In this document: in pieces, positions 56,216-64,000 of the stretch
Position numbering within the stretch: position 1 is the stretch's first letter
How the letters are laid out: each line of letters starts with the position of its first letter
Assembly: GCA_038326025.1 (NCBI GenBank)
Contig: JBBQJP010000001.1
Location: forward strand, 124,001-188,000
Origin: CAISIP01 sp038326025
GTDB lineage: Bacteria > Pseudomonadota > Gammaproteobacteria > Burkholderiales > Burkholderiaceae_C
Direction: 5' to 3'
Length of the DNA stretch: 64,000 nt
Notes under the pieces: model-generated
Databases searched by the model: none
What the model was told of the DNA's origin: nothing
Seen by the model: the letters and a program-made list of their open reading frames with translations, nothing else
Translations under genes and position numbers: made by a program

Positions 56216-56725
56216 TCAGCCCAGCAACAGGACGATGGCCCGCGCCTCAATGGCATGGCCCTCGCCCACCGGCCCCATCTTTTCGGCGGTCTTGGCCTTC
56301 ACATTCACCTGCTGCACGGCCACGCCCATGGTGCGGGCAATCGTTTCGCGCATCGCCGGAATCCACGGCATCAGTTTGGGCGCCTGGGCAATCACGGTAC
56401 TGTCCAGATTGCCCAATTCGTAGCCGGCCGCACGCACCCGGCGCATGACCTCGGCCAGCAACACCGTCGAGTCCGCGCCCTTGAACAGCATATCGGTGTC
56501 CGGGAAGTGTTGCCCGATGTCTCCCAACGCTGCGGCGCCAAGCACGGCATCGGTGATCGCATGCAGCAACACGTCCGCATCCGAATGTCCGAGCAGACCG
56601 CGCTCGTACGGTATGCGAACGCCACCGATGATCAGCGGCCGCTCCGGCACCAGGCGGTGGATGTCCCAGCCTTCGCCTATGCGCAGTACGGGAAGCCGGG
56701 CGGATGGGCGCTCAGAGACGTTCAT
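56216..56725 (-). CDS. ispF: 2-C-methyl-D-erythritol 2,4-cyclodiphosphate synthase IspF
   Basis: Zinc-dependent enzyme of the MEP pathway that makes MEcPP, the substrate of IspG. The 169-residue protein has metal ligands Asp21 and His23 (GWDIHRL) and His55 in HSDADVLLHAITDA. LGDIGQHFPDTD and the C-terminal segment EKMGPVGEGHAIEARA complete the family set. The start is ATG 56725, 14 bases inside the end of ispD, so the two are overlapping and probably translationally coupled. The frame upstream is arginine-rich shadow. Confidence 0.97.
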   Translation of the reverse strand: MNVSERPSARLPVLRIGEGWDIHRLVPERPLIIGGVRIPYERGLLGHSDADVLLHAITDAVLGAAALGDIGQHFPDTDMLFKGADSTVLLAEVMRRVRAAGYELGNLDSTVIAQAPKLMPWIPAMRETIARTMGVAVQQVNVKAKTAEKMGPVGEGHAIEARAIVLLLG

Positions 56726-57506
56726 TTGGCAATTCCTGTTTGGCGGGCGCAAAACGCGCCTGCAACATCGCCTCGGCCATGAAGAAGTCCTGCGCCACCG
56801 TGACCTTGAAATTGGCGCGTTCGCCTTCGACCAGACGGGGCGACCAACCCATCGCCTCCATGGCCGAAGACTCGTCGGTGACCGCGTCGCCAGCAGCGGC
56901 CAAGGCATGTGTCAGACTACCCAGCCGGAACATCTGCGGCGTCTGGGCCAGCCAGTACACGCTGCGGTCCACGGTTTGCTTCACGCGTTCGGCACTGGCC
57001 AGTTTGACCGTATCGGACGCCGGCACAGCCAGCAGTCCCCCCACCGCATCGCCGACACAGGCGTCAATCAGCCGATTGATCAACGCGGGCGTAATCAGGC
57101 AGCGCGCCGCGTCATGGACCAGCACCCAGTCGTGGTCAAACGCACCCCGCGCACGCAAAGCGGACAAACCGTTGGTCACGGTGCCGGCTCGCGTTGCCGC
57201 ACCACAGGCAACCGCAGTACAGGTGCGTGGGTCAGGCAGTTCCAGATCCTGAAAGACGTCGTCCGCGGGCGCCAGCAGCACCAGCGTATGGCTCAGCCGC
57301 GTCACCGCAGCAAATGCCGCCAGCGTGTGCAACACCAACGGACGGCCCGCCACCGCGTGGTACTGCTTGGGGATCTCGAACCCGGTCCGCATGCCACGAC
57401 CGGCACAGGGAATCAGCGCCCAGAACCGGCATTCTTGCGCCGACAGGTCTGCCGCATGCCCTGTGGCGGGTTCGATGACAGGGCTTTCGGGCAGGGCAAG
57501 GGTCAT
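56712..57506 (-). CDS. ispD: 2-C-methyl-D-erythritol 4-phosphate cytidylyltransferase IspD
   Basis: Cytidylyltransferase of the MEP pathway. The 264-residue protein has an N-terminal extension of ~27 residues, then the nucleotide-binding loop IPCAGRGMRTGFEIPKQY, VLVHDAARCLI, and a C-terminal DESSAMEAMGW region. It overlaps ispF by 14 bases and is divergent from mfd, with a 121-base gap holding a GC-rich hairpin. With ispF and the distant ispG it covers three steps of the pathway in this window. Confidence 0.96.
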   Translation of the reverse strand: MTLALPESPVIEPATGHAADLSAQECRFWALIPCAGRGMRTGFEIPKQYHAVAGRPLVLHTLAAFAAVTRLSHTLVLLAPADDVFQDLELPDPRTCTAVACGAATRAGTVTNGLSALRARGAFDHDWVLVHDAARCLITPALINRLIDACVGDAVGGLLAVPASDTVKLASAERVKQTVDRSVYWLAQTPQMFRLGSLTHALAAAGDAVTDESSAMEAMGWSPRLVEGERANFKVTVAQDFFMAEAMLQARFAPAKQELPNERL

Positions 57507-57539
57507 GGTGCAGGCGCCATTCTAAAATCAAGCTACTCA

Positions 57540-57566
57540 CCCCCTCCCGGTCATCGGCCGAGGGGG
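57540..57566 (+). other. GC-rich hairpin in the ispD/mfd gap
   Basis: CCCCCTC (57540-57546) and GAGGGGG (57560-57566) form a 7-bp stem, and the interior CCG/CGG can extend the structure. No T-run follows in the plus direction, so it is unlikely to be a simple terminator. It lies in the probable mfd leader; a TAAAAT -10-like box is just upstream at 57523-57528. Confidence 0.4.
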
Positions 57567-57627
57567 TTCGCGCATTCTTGCCGCATTTGCATTTTTGCCA
57601 CCCTGTTACGCAGCCGTCGACGAATCC

Positions 57628-60600
57628 ATGGAATTGCCCTCTCTTAAACCCGGCAAGCGCTTCACCTTGCCACGGCCGGTCGGTTCCGCCGACGCTTTGC
57701 TGCTGGCGCGCCAGGCAAGCCAGGACAAACAGGCCGGCAGACTGACCGCCATCGTCACCGCCCAGGCCACCGACGCCCAGCGCCTGCTCGACGAAATCCC
57801 GTTCTTTGCGCCCGCGTTGCGTTGCGCCATGTTTCCCGATTGGGAGACGTTGCCGTATGACACCTTCTCGCCCCATCAGGACCTGATCAGCGAGCGGCTG
57901 GCGACCTTGTGGCGCATCTCGCGCCGCGGCCAGGACAGTGGTGCCGACGTGGTGCTGATACCTGCTTCGACTGCGTTGTACCGGCTCGCGCCGCCAGCCT
58001 TCATGGCCGCCTATACCTTTGAGTTCAAATTGCGCCAAAAGGTGGACGAGGCGCGATTGCGGGCCCAACTGACATTGGCCGGTTACAGCCATGTCAGCCA
58101 GGTCGTCAGCCCGGGCGAATACGCGGTGCGCGGCAGCCTGATCGATCTGTACCCGATGGGCTCGCCGATGCCGTACCGGGTGGATCTGTTTGACGATGAA
58201 ATCGACAGCATTCGCACCTTCGATCCGGACAACCAGCGCAGCCTGTACCCCGTGCCCGAAGTTCGTCTGCTGCCGGGGCGCGAATTCCCGATGGACGACG
58301 ACGCCCGCGCCCGCTTTCGCAGCCGCTGGCGCGAATTGCTTGACGGTGATCCGACCAAGAGCCGTATCTACAAGGACATGGGCAGCGGAGTCGCCACTGC
58401 CGGCATCGAGTACTACCTGCCCTTGTTCTTCGAGGAAACGGCCACCGTCTTCGACTATCTGGGCAGCGACGCCACGCTGGTGCTGCATGGCGACATGGAG
58501 TCCGGTTTCTCCCGTTTCTGGCAGGACACGCGCGACCGCTACCGAGTGCTGCAAGGCGACCCGGAACGCCCTGCCCTGCCGCCGCAGGCCCTGTTCCTGG
58601 ACGCCGAGCAGTTTTATTCATTGGCCAAGTCACACGCGCAGTTGGCCTTGCGCACGGCAGCTGACGACGGCGAACAGATCGAACAGGCGCAGAACAGCTG
58701 GCGAGGCCTGCCGCCGCTGACCGTTGTAAGGGGCGCCGAAGACCCGCTGACGCAACTCAAGAACCATATCGCCGGCACCACGCACCGCGTGCTGGTGCTG
58801 GCCGAAAGCGACGGCCGGCGCGAAAGCCTGTCTGATTTCCTGCGCGCCAGCGGCCTGGAGCCGGTGCGTTTTGACAGCCTGCAGGAATTCGTCGACAGCA
58901 CCGAAAAGATCGGCCTGGCGACCGGCGCGCTGATGAACGGCTTTGCCTGGCTCGACCACGACATCGACCTGGTGACCGAAACCGAGCTGTTTGCCGCCGG
59001 TCCGGTCACGCGTCGGCGCCGCAAGCAGGAGCAGGTCAGCGATGTCGAGGCCCTGATCAAGGACCTGAGCGAACTCAATGTCGGCGATCCGGTGGTGCAC
59101 AGTGCGCACGGCGTCGGACGTTACCGCGGTTTGGTTAATCTGGATCTGGGTCCGACCGACGCCGACGGTCAGAACGCTACACAGGAGTTCCTGCACCTGG
59201 AATATGCCGGTGAGGCGGTGTTGTACGTACCGGTCAGCCAGCTTCAGCTGATCAGCCGTTACACCGGCGTGAGCGCCGACGAAGCACCCTTGCATCGGCT
59301 GGGCTCCGGTCAGTGGGAAAAGGCCAAGCGCAAAGCCGCCGAGCAGGTGCGTGATTCGGCCGCGGAACTGCTCGACATCTATGCGCGGCGGGCGTTGCGT
59401 GAAGGCCACGCGTTCCGCTACTCGGCCGGCGACTACGAATCCTTTGCCAACGACTTCGGTTTCGAGGAAACAGCCGATCAGCGCGCGGCCATTCACGCGG
59501 TGATACAGGACATGATCAGCCCGCGTCCGATGGACCGGCTGGTCTGTGGCGACGTGGGATTCGGCAAGACCGAGGTCGCTCTGCGCGCGGCCTTCGTCGC
59601 GGTCACCGGCGGCAAGCAGGTGGCTTTTCTGGCGCCGACGACCCTGCTGGCCGAACAGCACTTTCATACGCTCTCGGATCGTTTCGCCAAATGGCCGGTG
59701 AAGGTGGCGGAAATGAGCCGCTTTCGCTCAGGCAAGGAGATTAGCGCGACCATCAAGGGCCTGGCCGACGGCACCATCGACATCGTGGTCGGAACCCACA
59801 AGCTGCTGAGCCAGGACACCCGTTTCAAGAATCTGGGCCTGCTGGTGATCGACGAGGAGCACCGCTTTGGCGTGCGCCACAAGGAGGCCATGAAGGCGTT
59901 GCGCGCCGAGGTCGACGTGTTGACGCTGACGGCCACGCCCATTCCGCGCACACTGGGCATGGCGCTTGAGGGCCTGCGCGACCTCAGCGTCATTGCCACA
60001 GCGCCGCAGCGCCGACTGGCCATCAAGACCTTCGTGCGCACCGAGGGCAATGGCGTGATCCGCGAAGCGGTGCTGCGCGAACTCAAGCGCGGCGGCCAGG
60101 TCTACTTCCTGCACAACGAAGTCGAGACAATCGAGAACCGTCGTGCCTTGCTCGAGGAGTTGTTGCCCGAGGCCCGCATCGCCGTGGCACACGGCCAGAT
60201 GCCGGAGCGTCAGTTGGAGAGCGTTATGCGGGACTTCATCGCGCAGCGTTACAACCTGCTGCTGTGCTCAACCATCATCGAAACCGGTATCGACGTGCCT
60301 ACCGCCAATACCATCGTCATGAGCCGTGCCGACAAGTTCGGCCTGGCGCAACTGCACCAGCTGCGTGGACGGGTCGGCCGCAGTCACCACCAGGCCTACG
60401 CGTATCTGATGGTGCCGGACCTGCAAGGCTTGACCAAGCAGGCCAGCCAACGGCTCGAGGCCATTCAGCAAATGGAAGAACTCGGCTCCGGCTTTTACCT
60501 GGCCATGCACGACCTGGAGATCCGCGGCGCCGGCGAGGTATTGGGCGAGAACCAGAGTGGCAACATTCTTGAAATCGGCTTTCAGCTCTACAACGAGATG

Positions 60601-61128
60601 CTGGCCGAAGCCGTGCGCGCACTGAAGGCTGGCCAGGAGCCCGATCTTCTGTCGCCGCTAAGCGTGACCACCGATATCAACCTGCATGCACCTGCGCTGT
60701 TGCCCAGCGACTACTGCGGTGACGTGCATTTGCGCCTGAGCTTTTACAAGAAGCTGGCGAGCGCAAAAAACGGCGACCAGATCGATGGGCTGCTCGAGGA
60801 ATTGGTGGACCGCTTCGGCAAGTTGCCGGCGCAGGCGCAGACCCTGATCGATGTCCATCGGCTGCGTGTGCTGGCCCGTGCCTATGGCGTCGTAAAGGTC
60901 GACGCTACGCCGGGGCTGATCATCATCACGTTTTGCAAGGACCCGCCGATCGACTCGATGCGCATCATCGAGCTGATCCGCAAGAATCACCATATCAAGC
61001 TGGCCGGCAACGAGAAGCTGCGTATCGAGCGCGCCCTGGCCCTACCCCATGAGCGCGCCCAGCTGGTTCGTGATGTGCTGCGCAGCCTGGGCCAGCCGCA
61101 GACGCGAGTCGAAGCGACCGCGGCCTGA
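57628..61128 (+). CDS. mfd: Transcription-repair coupling factor Mfd
   Basis: DNA translocase that removes stalled RNA polymerase and recruits UvrA. The 1166-residue protein has a UvrB-like N-terminal module (about 1-350), an RNA-polymerase-interaction domain (about 490-560, VGDPVVHSAHGVGRYRGL), the translocase with Walker A GDVGFGKT at 641-648 and DEEH at 742-745, and QLRGRVGRSHHQAYAYL later. The C-terminal TRCF domain is intact. The start is ATG 57628; an in-frame ATG 11 codons upstream is possible. It is followed after 42 bases by serB. Confidence 0.98.
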   Translation: MELPSLKPGKRFTLPRPVGSADALLLARQASQDKQAGRLTAIVTAQATDAQRLLDEIPFFAPALRCAMFPDWETLPYDTFSPHQDLISERLATLWRISRRGQDSGADVVLIPASTALYRLAPPAFMAAYTFEFKLRQKVDEARLRAQLTLAGYSHVSQVVSPGEYAVRGSLIDLYPMGSPMPYRVDLFDDEIDSIRTFDPDNQRSLYPVPEVRLLPGREFPMDDDARARFRSRWRELLDGDPTKSRIYKDMGSGVATAGIEYYLPLFFEETATVFDYLGSDATLVLHGDMESGFSRFWQDTRDRYRVLQGDPERPALPPQALFLDAEQFYSLAKSHAQLALRTAADDGEQIEQAQNSWRGLPPLTVVRGAEDPLTQLKNHIAGTTHRVLVLAESDGRRESLSDFLRASGLEPVRFDSLQEFVDSTEKIGLATGALMNGFAWLDHDIDLVTETELFAAGPVTRRRRKQEQVSDVEALIKDLSELNVGDPVVHSAHGVGRYRGLVNLDLGPTDADGQNATQEFLHLEYAGEAVLYVPVSQLQLISRYTGVSADEAPLHRLGSGQWEKAKRKAAEQVRDSAAELLDIYARRALREGHAFRYSAGDYESFANDFGFEETADQRAAIHAVIQDMISPRPMDRLVCGDVGFGKTEVALRAAFVAVTGGKQVAFLAPTTLLAEQHFHTLSDRFAKWPVKVAEMSRFRSGKEISATIKGLADGTIDIVVGTHKLLSQDTRFKNLGLLVIDEEHRFGVRHKEAMKALRAEVDVLTLTATPIPRTLGMALEGLRDLSVIATAPQRRLAIKTFVRTEGNGVIREAVLRELKRGGQVYFLHNEVETIENRRALLEELLPEARIAVAHGQMPERQLESVMRDFIAQRYNLLLCSTIIETGIDVPTANTIVMSRADKFGLAQLHQLRGRVGRSHHQAYAYLMVPDLQGLTKQASQRLEAIQQMEELGSGFYLAMHDLEIRGAGEVLGENQSGNILEIGFQLYNEMLAEAVRALKAGQEPDLLSPLSVTTDINLHAPALLPSDYCGDVHLRLSFYKKLASAKNGDQIDGLLEELVDRFGKLPAQAQTLIDVHRLRVLARAYGVVKVDATPGLIIITFCKDPPIDSMRIIELIRKNHHIKLAGNEKLRIERALALPHERAQLVRDVLRSLGQPQTRVEATAA

Positions 61129-61170
61129 GCATGCCTGCCCCTGTTTTACTCACCTGATCCCCGCCATCTC

Positions 61171-61890
61171 ATGTCTCTTTCCGAACACGCACCCGGGTTG
61201 TCTATCCAGCGCTTCGTACCTCCGTTGCGCCTGCGCGATTTTGGCCTGATAGCCTTCGACATGGACTCCACCTTGATCAACATCGAATGTGTCGATGAGA
61301 TCGCTTCGGCGGCCGGGCGCAGGGACGAGGTCGCGGCGATCACCGAGGCGACGATGCGCGGCGAGATCACCGACTTCAAGGAAAGTCTGCGGCGCCGGGT
61401 GGCCCTGCTGGCCGGCGTGCCACTGACCCACCTGGAAGCGGTCTATCGCGACCGTCTGCGACTCAATCCCGGCGCGGAAGAACTGGTCAAGGCCTGCCAG
61501 GGTGCTGGCCTCAAGACCTTGCTGGTCAGCGGCGGTTTCACCTGGTTCGCCGATCGCGTACGCGACCGGCTGGCGCTGGACTTCACGCGCTCCAATGTGC
61601 TTGAGATCAGGGATGGACTTTTGACCGGCCATTTGTGCGACCAGGACTGGGGTGACATCTGTGACGGCGAGGAGAAGCGGCGCATGTTGCTGCAGACCTG
61701 CGCGCAGCTGGGTCTGTCAGGTGCACAGGCGATTGCGGTGGGAGACGGTGCCAATGACCTGCCCATGATGTCGGTGGCTGGCCTGTCGGTGGCCTACCAT
61801 GCCAAACCGCGGGTGCGTGAGCAGGCCATGGTCAGCATCGATGCGGGGGGGCTCGATCGGCTGCTGGACGTGTTGCAATCCGCGCACTGA
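61171..61890 (+). CDS. serB: Phosphoserine phosphatase SerB
   Basis: HAD-superfamily phosphatase that makes serine from phosphoserine. The 239-residue protein has the catalytic DMDST with nucleophile Asp30 and acid Asp32, the substrate region (NIECVDEIA), LLVSGGFTWFAD, and the final VGDGANDLPM. It is much shorter than the ~320-residue E. coli SerB because it lacks the N-terminal regulatory domain, as in many betaproteobacteria. The mfd-serB pairing is conserved. It converges with the LysR gene after 31 bases. Confidence 0.95.
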   Translation: MSLSEHAPGLSIQRFVPPLRLRDFGLIAFDMDSTLINIECVDEIASAAGRRDEVAAITEATMRGEITDFKESLRRRVALLAGVPLTHLEAVYRDRLRLNPGAEELVKACQGAGLKTLLVSGGFTWFADRVRDRLALDFTRSNVLEIRDGLLTGHLCDQDWGDICDGEEKRRMLLQTCAQLGLSGAQAIAVGDGANDLPMMSVAGLSVAYHAKPRVREQAMVSIDAGGLDRLLDVLQSAH

Positions 61891-61921
61891 TCGCAGCCGC
61901 AGCAGGCCCATGGTCAGCGCC

Positions 61922-62896
61922 TCAGTCGGCGGCCCGCGGCTCCTGTGCGGCCTGGACTGCGTGGGCCAGCGCCGGGCCGAATGCGCGCAACAAGACCTTT
62001 ATGCGCATCGTGTTCTTCAATTCCGGATGCGTGAGCAACCACAAGGGTGTCTGCAATGACGTGATCGGCTCGGTCAAGGCTGCCAACTGGGGCACGACTT
62101 CTTCCAGGAACGCGGGCAACACCGCGATGCCCAAACCAGCCTGCACCATGCGCAGCGCATGGCTGAAATTGTCGACCCGCATGACCACGCTGGTATCGGG
62201 AACCTGGGCGTCCAGCCAACGGTCGAACTTGAGTTCGCGTACATCGCGCTCGAAGGCAATCCAGCGCCGCTCTCGTGTCAGTTCCCCCACACTGCGCAAA
62301 CGCGTGCGGGACGTGCCGCGGCGCAGTCCGTAAACCTTGAATTGCAAGGTCGCCAGCTTGCGCCCCACCAGCCAGTCCGGCACCTCATCGGCGACACGGA
62401 TCGCCACATCCGCATCACGCCGGGACAGGCTGACATGGTCACGGGATGCCACGAGCTCGATGCGCACATCGGGAAACGCCGAGCGGAACTGCACCAGCAC
62501 ACCGGGCAGCAACTGCTCAAGCAATATAGACGAGACCGCGACCCGCACATCACCCATCGGCCGCATGTCCTGCCCACGCACCCGCGTTTCGGCAAGCAAG
62601 GCCAATGGCTCGAACGTATGGGCAGCCTGCTCGATCTCATGCCCGGCAGGCGTCAGCACATAGCGCCCATGGTTGCGTTCGAAGAGTCGGGTGCGCAGTC
62701 GCGTCTCGATGGCGTCGAGCTTGCGCAGAACCGTTGAATGGGTTGTACCCAGGACTATGCAGGCCTTGGCTACACTGCCTTGACGCGCAACCTCCAACAC
62801 CAGTTGGAAATCTGCCCAGCCCATGGTGTCGCGGGTCGCCACCGGGTCACTGGTGACCGCATTGACCTCAGTCTCAGGCGACGCCCGGCTTTTCAT
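61922..62896 (-). CDS. LysR-family transcriptional regulator
   Basis: The product is 324 residues from ATG 62896. An N-terminal winged helix-turn-helix (about 27-85: FQLVLEVARQGSVAKACIVL, TTHSTVLRKLDAIETRLRTRLFERNHGRY) is followed by a LysR substrate-binding domain. The first 24 residues are unconserved, so ATG 62824 (300 residues) is a good alternative start. Divergent from the LapA-like gene, with a 123-base control region that contains a T-N11-A candidate LysR box (62934-62946). The inducer is unknown. Confidence 0.92.
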   Translation of the reverse strand: MKSRASPETEVNAVTSDPVATRDTMGWADFQLVLEVARQGSVAKACIVLGTTHSTVLRKLDAIETRLRTRLFERNHGRYVLTPAGHEIEQAAHTFEPLALLAETRVRGQDMRPMGDVRVAVSSILLEQLLPGVLVQFRSAFPDVRIELVASRDHVSLSRRDADVAIRVADEVPDWLVGRKLATLQFKVYGLRRGTSRTRLRSVGELTRERRWIAFERDVRELKFDRWLDAQVPDTSVVMRVDNFSHALRMVQAGLGIAVLPAFLEEVVPQLAALTEPITSLQTPLWLLTHPELKNTMRIKVLLRAFGPALAHAVQAAQEPRAAD

Positions 62897-62926
62897 TTTT
62901 GCAAATTACCCTTTTCACAGATAGTG

Positions 62927-62955
62927 TTTACTTTGCATTTATGCCAATATACACT
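62927..62955 (+). promoter_or_regulatory. Candidate promoter between the LysR and LapA-like genes
   Basis: TTTACT (62927-62932) and TACACT (62950-62955) are 17 bases apart on the plus strand, ahead of the LapA-like gene. The spacer holds TTGCATTTATGCCAA, an imperfect inverted repeat with the T-N11-A pattern LysR regulators favour. The AT-rich run contrasts with the coding flanks. Confidence 0.4.
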
Positions 62956-63019
62956 GCTTATGGACCTTGCGGATTTTCTCAATCTGCAGGCTTGGCACCC
63001 GAAACAACCGGAGAGATCG

Positions 63020-63451
63020 ATGAAACGAATCAGCAACCTGCTCGCTTGGGGCGCATTGGCCATCGTAGCCGCCTTGAGCGTGCTGAACTGGGGCACGCTG
63101 AGCGCGCAAGCGCCGCTGGACCTGGTGTTGTGGCAAGTCCAGGCGCCGCTGGGCATCGTGCTGCTCAGTGTGGCCGGCGTGATGTTCGCCTTCTTCCTGA
63201 TGGCATATCTGTACAACCAGATTGGTTCGCTGCTGGAGACGCGCAAACTGCTCAAGGAGATTCAGCGCGTGCAGGAACTGGCCGACAAGGCCGAGGCTTC
63301 ACGCATGGAAAACCTGCACCAGTTAATCTCGACCGAGTTCCGGTTGCTCAATGAGCGCATGGGGTCCGCGTCAGTGGTCCACATGCCAGGAGCGAGCGAC
63401 GACGAGGACCCGCGTCCCTTGTCCCTGACCGAACTGGTGGCGCGTCGCTGA
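63020..63451 (+). CDS. LapA-like small membrane protein (DUF1049 type)
   Basis: The 143-residue product has two membrane helices (about 7-24, LLAWGALAIVAALSVLNW, and 45-66, LGIVLLSVAGVMFAFFLMAYL) joined by a short loop. A cytoplasmic helical tail rich in Glu, Leu and Arg follows and probably forms a coiled coil. This is the LapA/YciS topology; those proteins act in lipopolysaccharide assembly and stress in E. coli. Sequence identity is weak, so the function is not assured. The ATG has a GGAGAG ribosome site. It is divergent from the LysR gene. Confidence 0.7.
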   Translation: MKRISNLLAWGALAIVAALSVLNWGTLSAQAPLDLVLWQVQAPLGIVLLSVAGVMFAFFLMAYLYNQIGSLLETRKLLKEIQRVQELADKAEASRMENLHQLISTEFRLLNERMGSASVVHMPGASDDEDPRPLSLTELVARR

Positions 63452-63470
63452 CAGGCGGCCAGTCACAAGC

Positions 63471-63488
63471 TACCCGCCAGCGCGGGTA
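63471..63488 (+). terminator. Possible weak terminator hairpin after the LapA-like gene
   Basis: TACCCGC-CAGC-GCGGGTA gives a perfect 7-bp stem 19 bases after the stop codon. There is no T-run, so termination would need Rho or is only partial. It separates this gene from the BON lipoprotein. Confidence 0.3.
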
Positions 63489-63579
63489 AATCCGAAGCCT
63501 GTGATCGCAGCGTCATTGCGTCAAAACGGGATCCGGCACTACTTCTATTCGCCCACATTACCTGACTGGAGACACGACC

Positions 63580-63891
63580 ATGAACTTCAAAAACATGACC
63601 CGCATCATCCTCGCTGTAGTTTTCACGGCATTCCTGGCAGCTTGCGCCGGCACTCCCCAGCGGGAAAGCACCGGCGAATACATTGACGACACCGTGATGA
63701 CCTCGCGTGTCAAGGCAGTCTTGCTCAATGACCCAGCCGTCAGCGGCCTGGCGATCAATGTCGAAACCTTCAAGAGCACGGTACAACTGTCTGGCTTCGT
63801 CAAGACAGCGGCCGAGCGCAATCGTGCTGTGCAGCTCGCTCGTGACGTCAAGGGCGTGCGTCAGGTCAAGAACGACATCCTGATCCGCTGA
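63580..63891 (+). CDS. BON-domain lipoprotein
   Basis: The 103-residue product has a lipobox FLAAC (Cys22) and a single BON domain over about residues 34-103 (TSRVKAVLLNDPAVSGLAIN, VQLSGFVKTAAERNRAV, GVRQVKNDILI). BON domains bind phospholipid and are found in outer-membrane proteins such as OsmY and DolP. This short single-domain form is common in betaproteobacteria, and its role is likely envelope maintenance or stress. The start is ATG 63580, preceded by a GACTGGAGACA-like ribosome site. Confidence 0.88.
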   Translation: MNFKNMTRIILAVVFTAFLAACAGTPQRESTGEYIDDTVMTSRVKAVLLNDPAVSGLAINVETFKSTVQLSGFVKTAAERNRAVQLARDVKGVRQVKNDILIR

Positions 63892-64000
63892 CCCATTACA
63901 TTCGCCTGCGCCGCGCGGCACGCTGCGCGCGAGCCGGTGCACCCTGCGGGCAGCATCGCTTGCGGGGGGTTCGGGTGACCGTGGCATGGCACCGCCGCCA
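63892..64000. other. Right edge of the window, no gene recognised
   Basis: GC-rich sequence with several short inverted repeats around GCGCG. No open frame with recognisable protein starts here. A gene on either strand may begin beyond the edge. Confidence 0.4.

Overview
The window looks like a chromosomal stretch from a GC-rich betaproteobacterium, most likely Burkholderiales. The reasons are gene order and gene architecture: rlmN-pilW-rodZ-ispG-hisS-yfgM-bamB-der-hfq-hflX in one strand-wise block; odhA-odhB-odhL followed by zapE; aceE-aceF-lpdA with a lipoyl domain fused to the E3 subunit and a divergent histidine kinase/FixJ-type regulator followed by folD; and an OmpR/EnvZ pair followed by ispD/ispF, mfd and serB. 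No rRNA, tRNA, CRISPR array, insertion sequence or phage gene was recognised. Most of the window is conserved housekeeping DNA. || Layout. 1-10.3 kb (minus strand): a tightly packed, partly overlapping cluster for tRNA charging, isoprenoid synthesis, outer-membrane assembly, ribosome biogenesis and RNA chaperoning, truncated at the window edge inside hflX. 10.4-14.7 kb: rluB, scpB and rluD (minus), with bamD starting divergently on top of the rluD start. 14.6-19.2 kb: a DinG/YoaA-type Fe-S helicase, a small YdcH-like protein, a PP2C phosphatase, a small exported protein and zapE. 19.2-24.9 kb: the 2-oxoglutarate dehydrogenase genes. || 24.9-29.8 kb is the one accessory-looking island. It holds about 1.1 kb without an intact gene (with a possible decayed coding fragment), a good sigma-54 (-24/-12) promoter, a leader with competing inverted repeats, a PEP-CTERM secreted protein closed by a strong terminator, and, convergent to it, a large TPR lipoprotein of the PrsT type. 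Together these point to an exosortase (PEP-CTERM) surface/exopolysaccharide system whose sorting enzymes lie outside the window. || 30-34.3 kb: prpE, a PQQ-type sugar dehydrogenase and acuI on the minus strand, suggesting acrylyl-CoA/propionyl-CoA metabolism. 34.5-36.1 kb: an NlpC/P60 peptidase and an alpha/beta hydrolase. 36.2-42.6 kb: pyruvate dehydrogenase. 42.8-49.8 kb (plus): sensor kinase, response regulator, folD, an M3 oligopeptidase and a DUF4124-glutaredoxin protein. 49.8-53.9 kb: rpiA and pyrD (divergent), an FAD oxidoreductase, a SIMPL-domain protein and a small exported protein. 54-61.9 kb: ompR-envZ, ispF-ispD, mfd and serB. 61.9-63.9 kb: a LysR regulator, a LapA-like membrane protein and a BON-domain lipoprotein. 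|| All coordinates come from reading the sequence. Family names rest on motifs and recalled family features; no database search was run.
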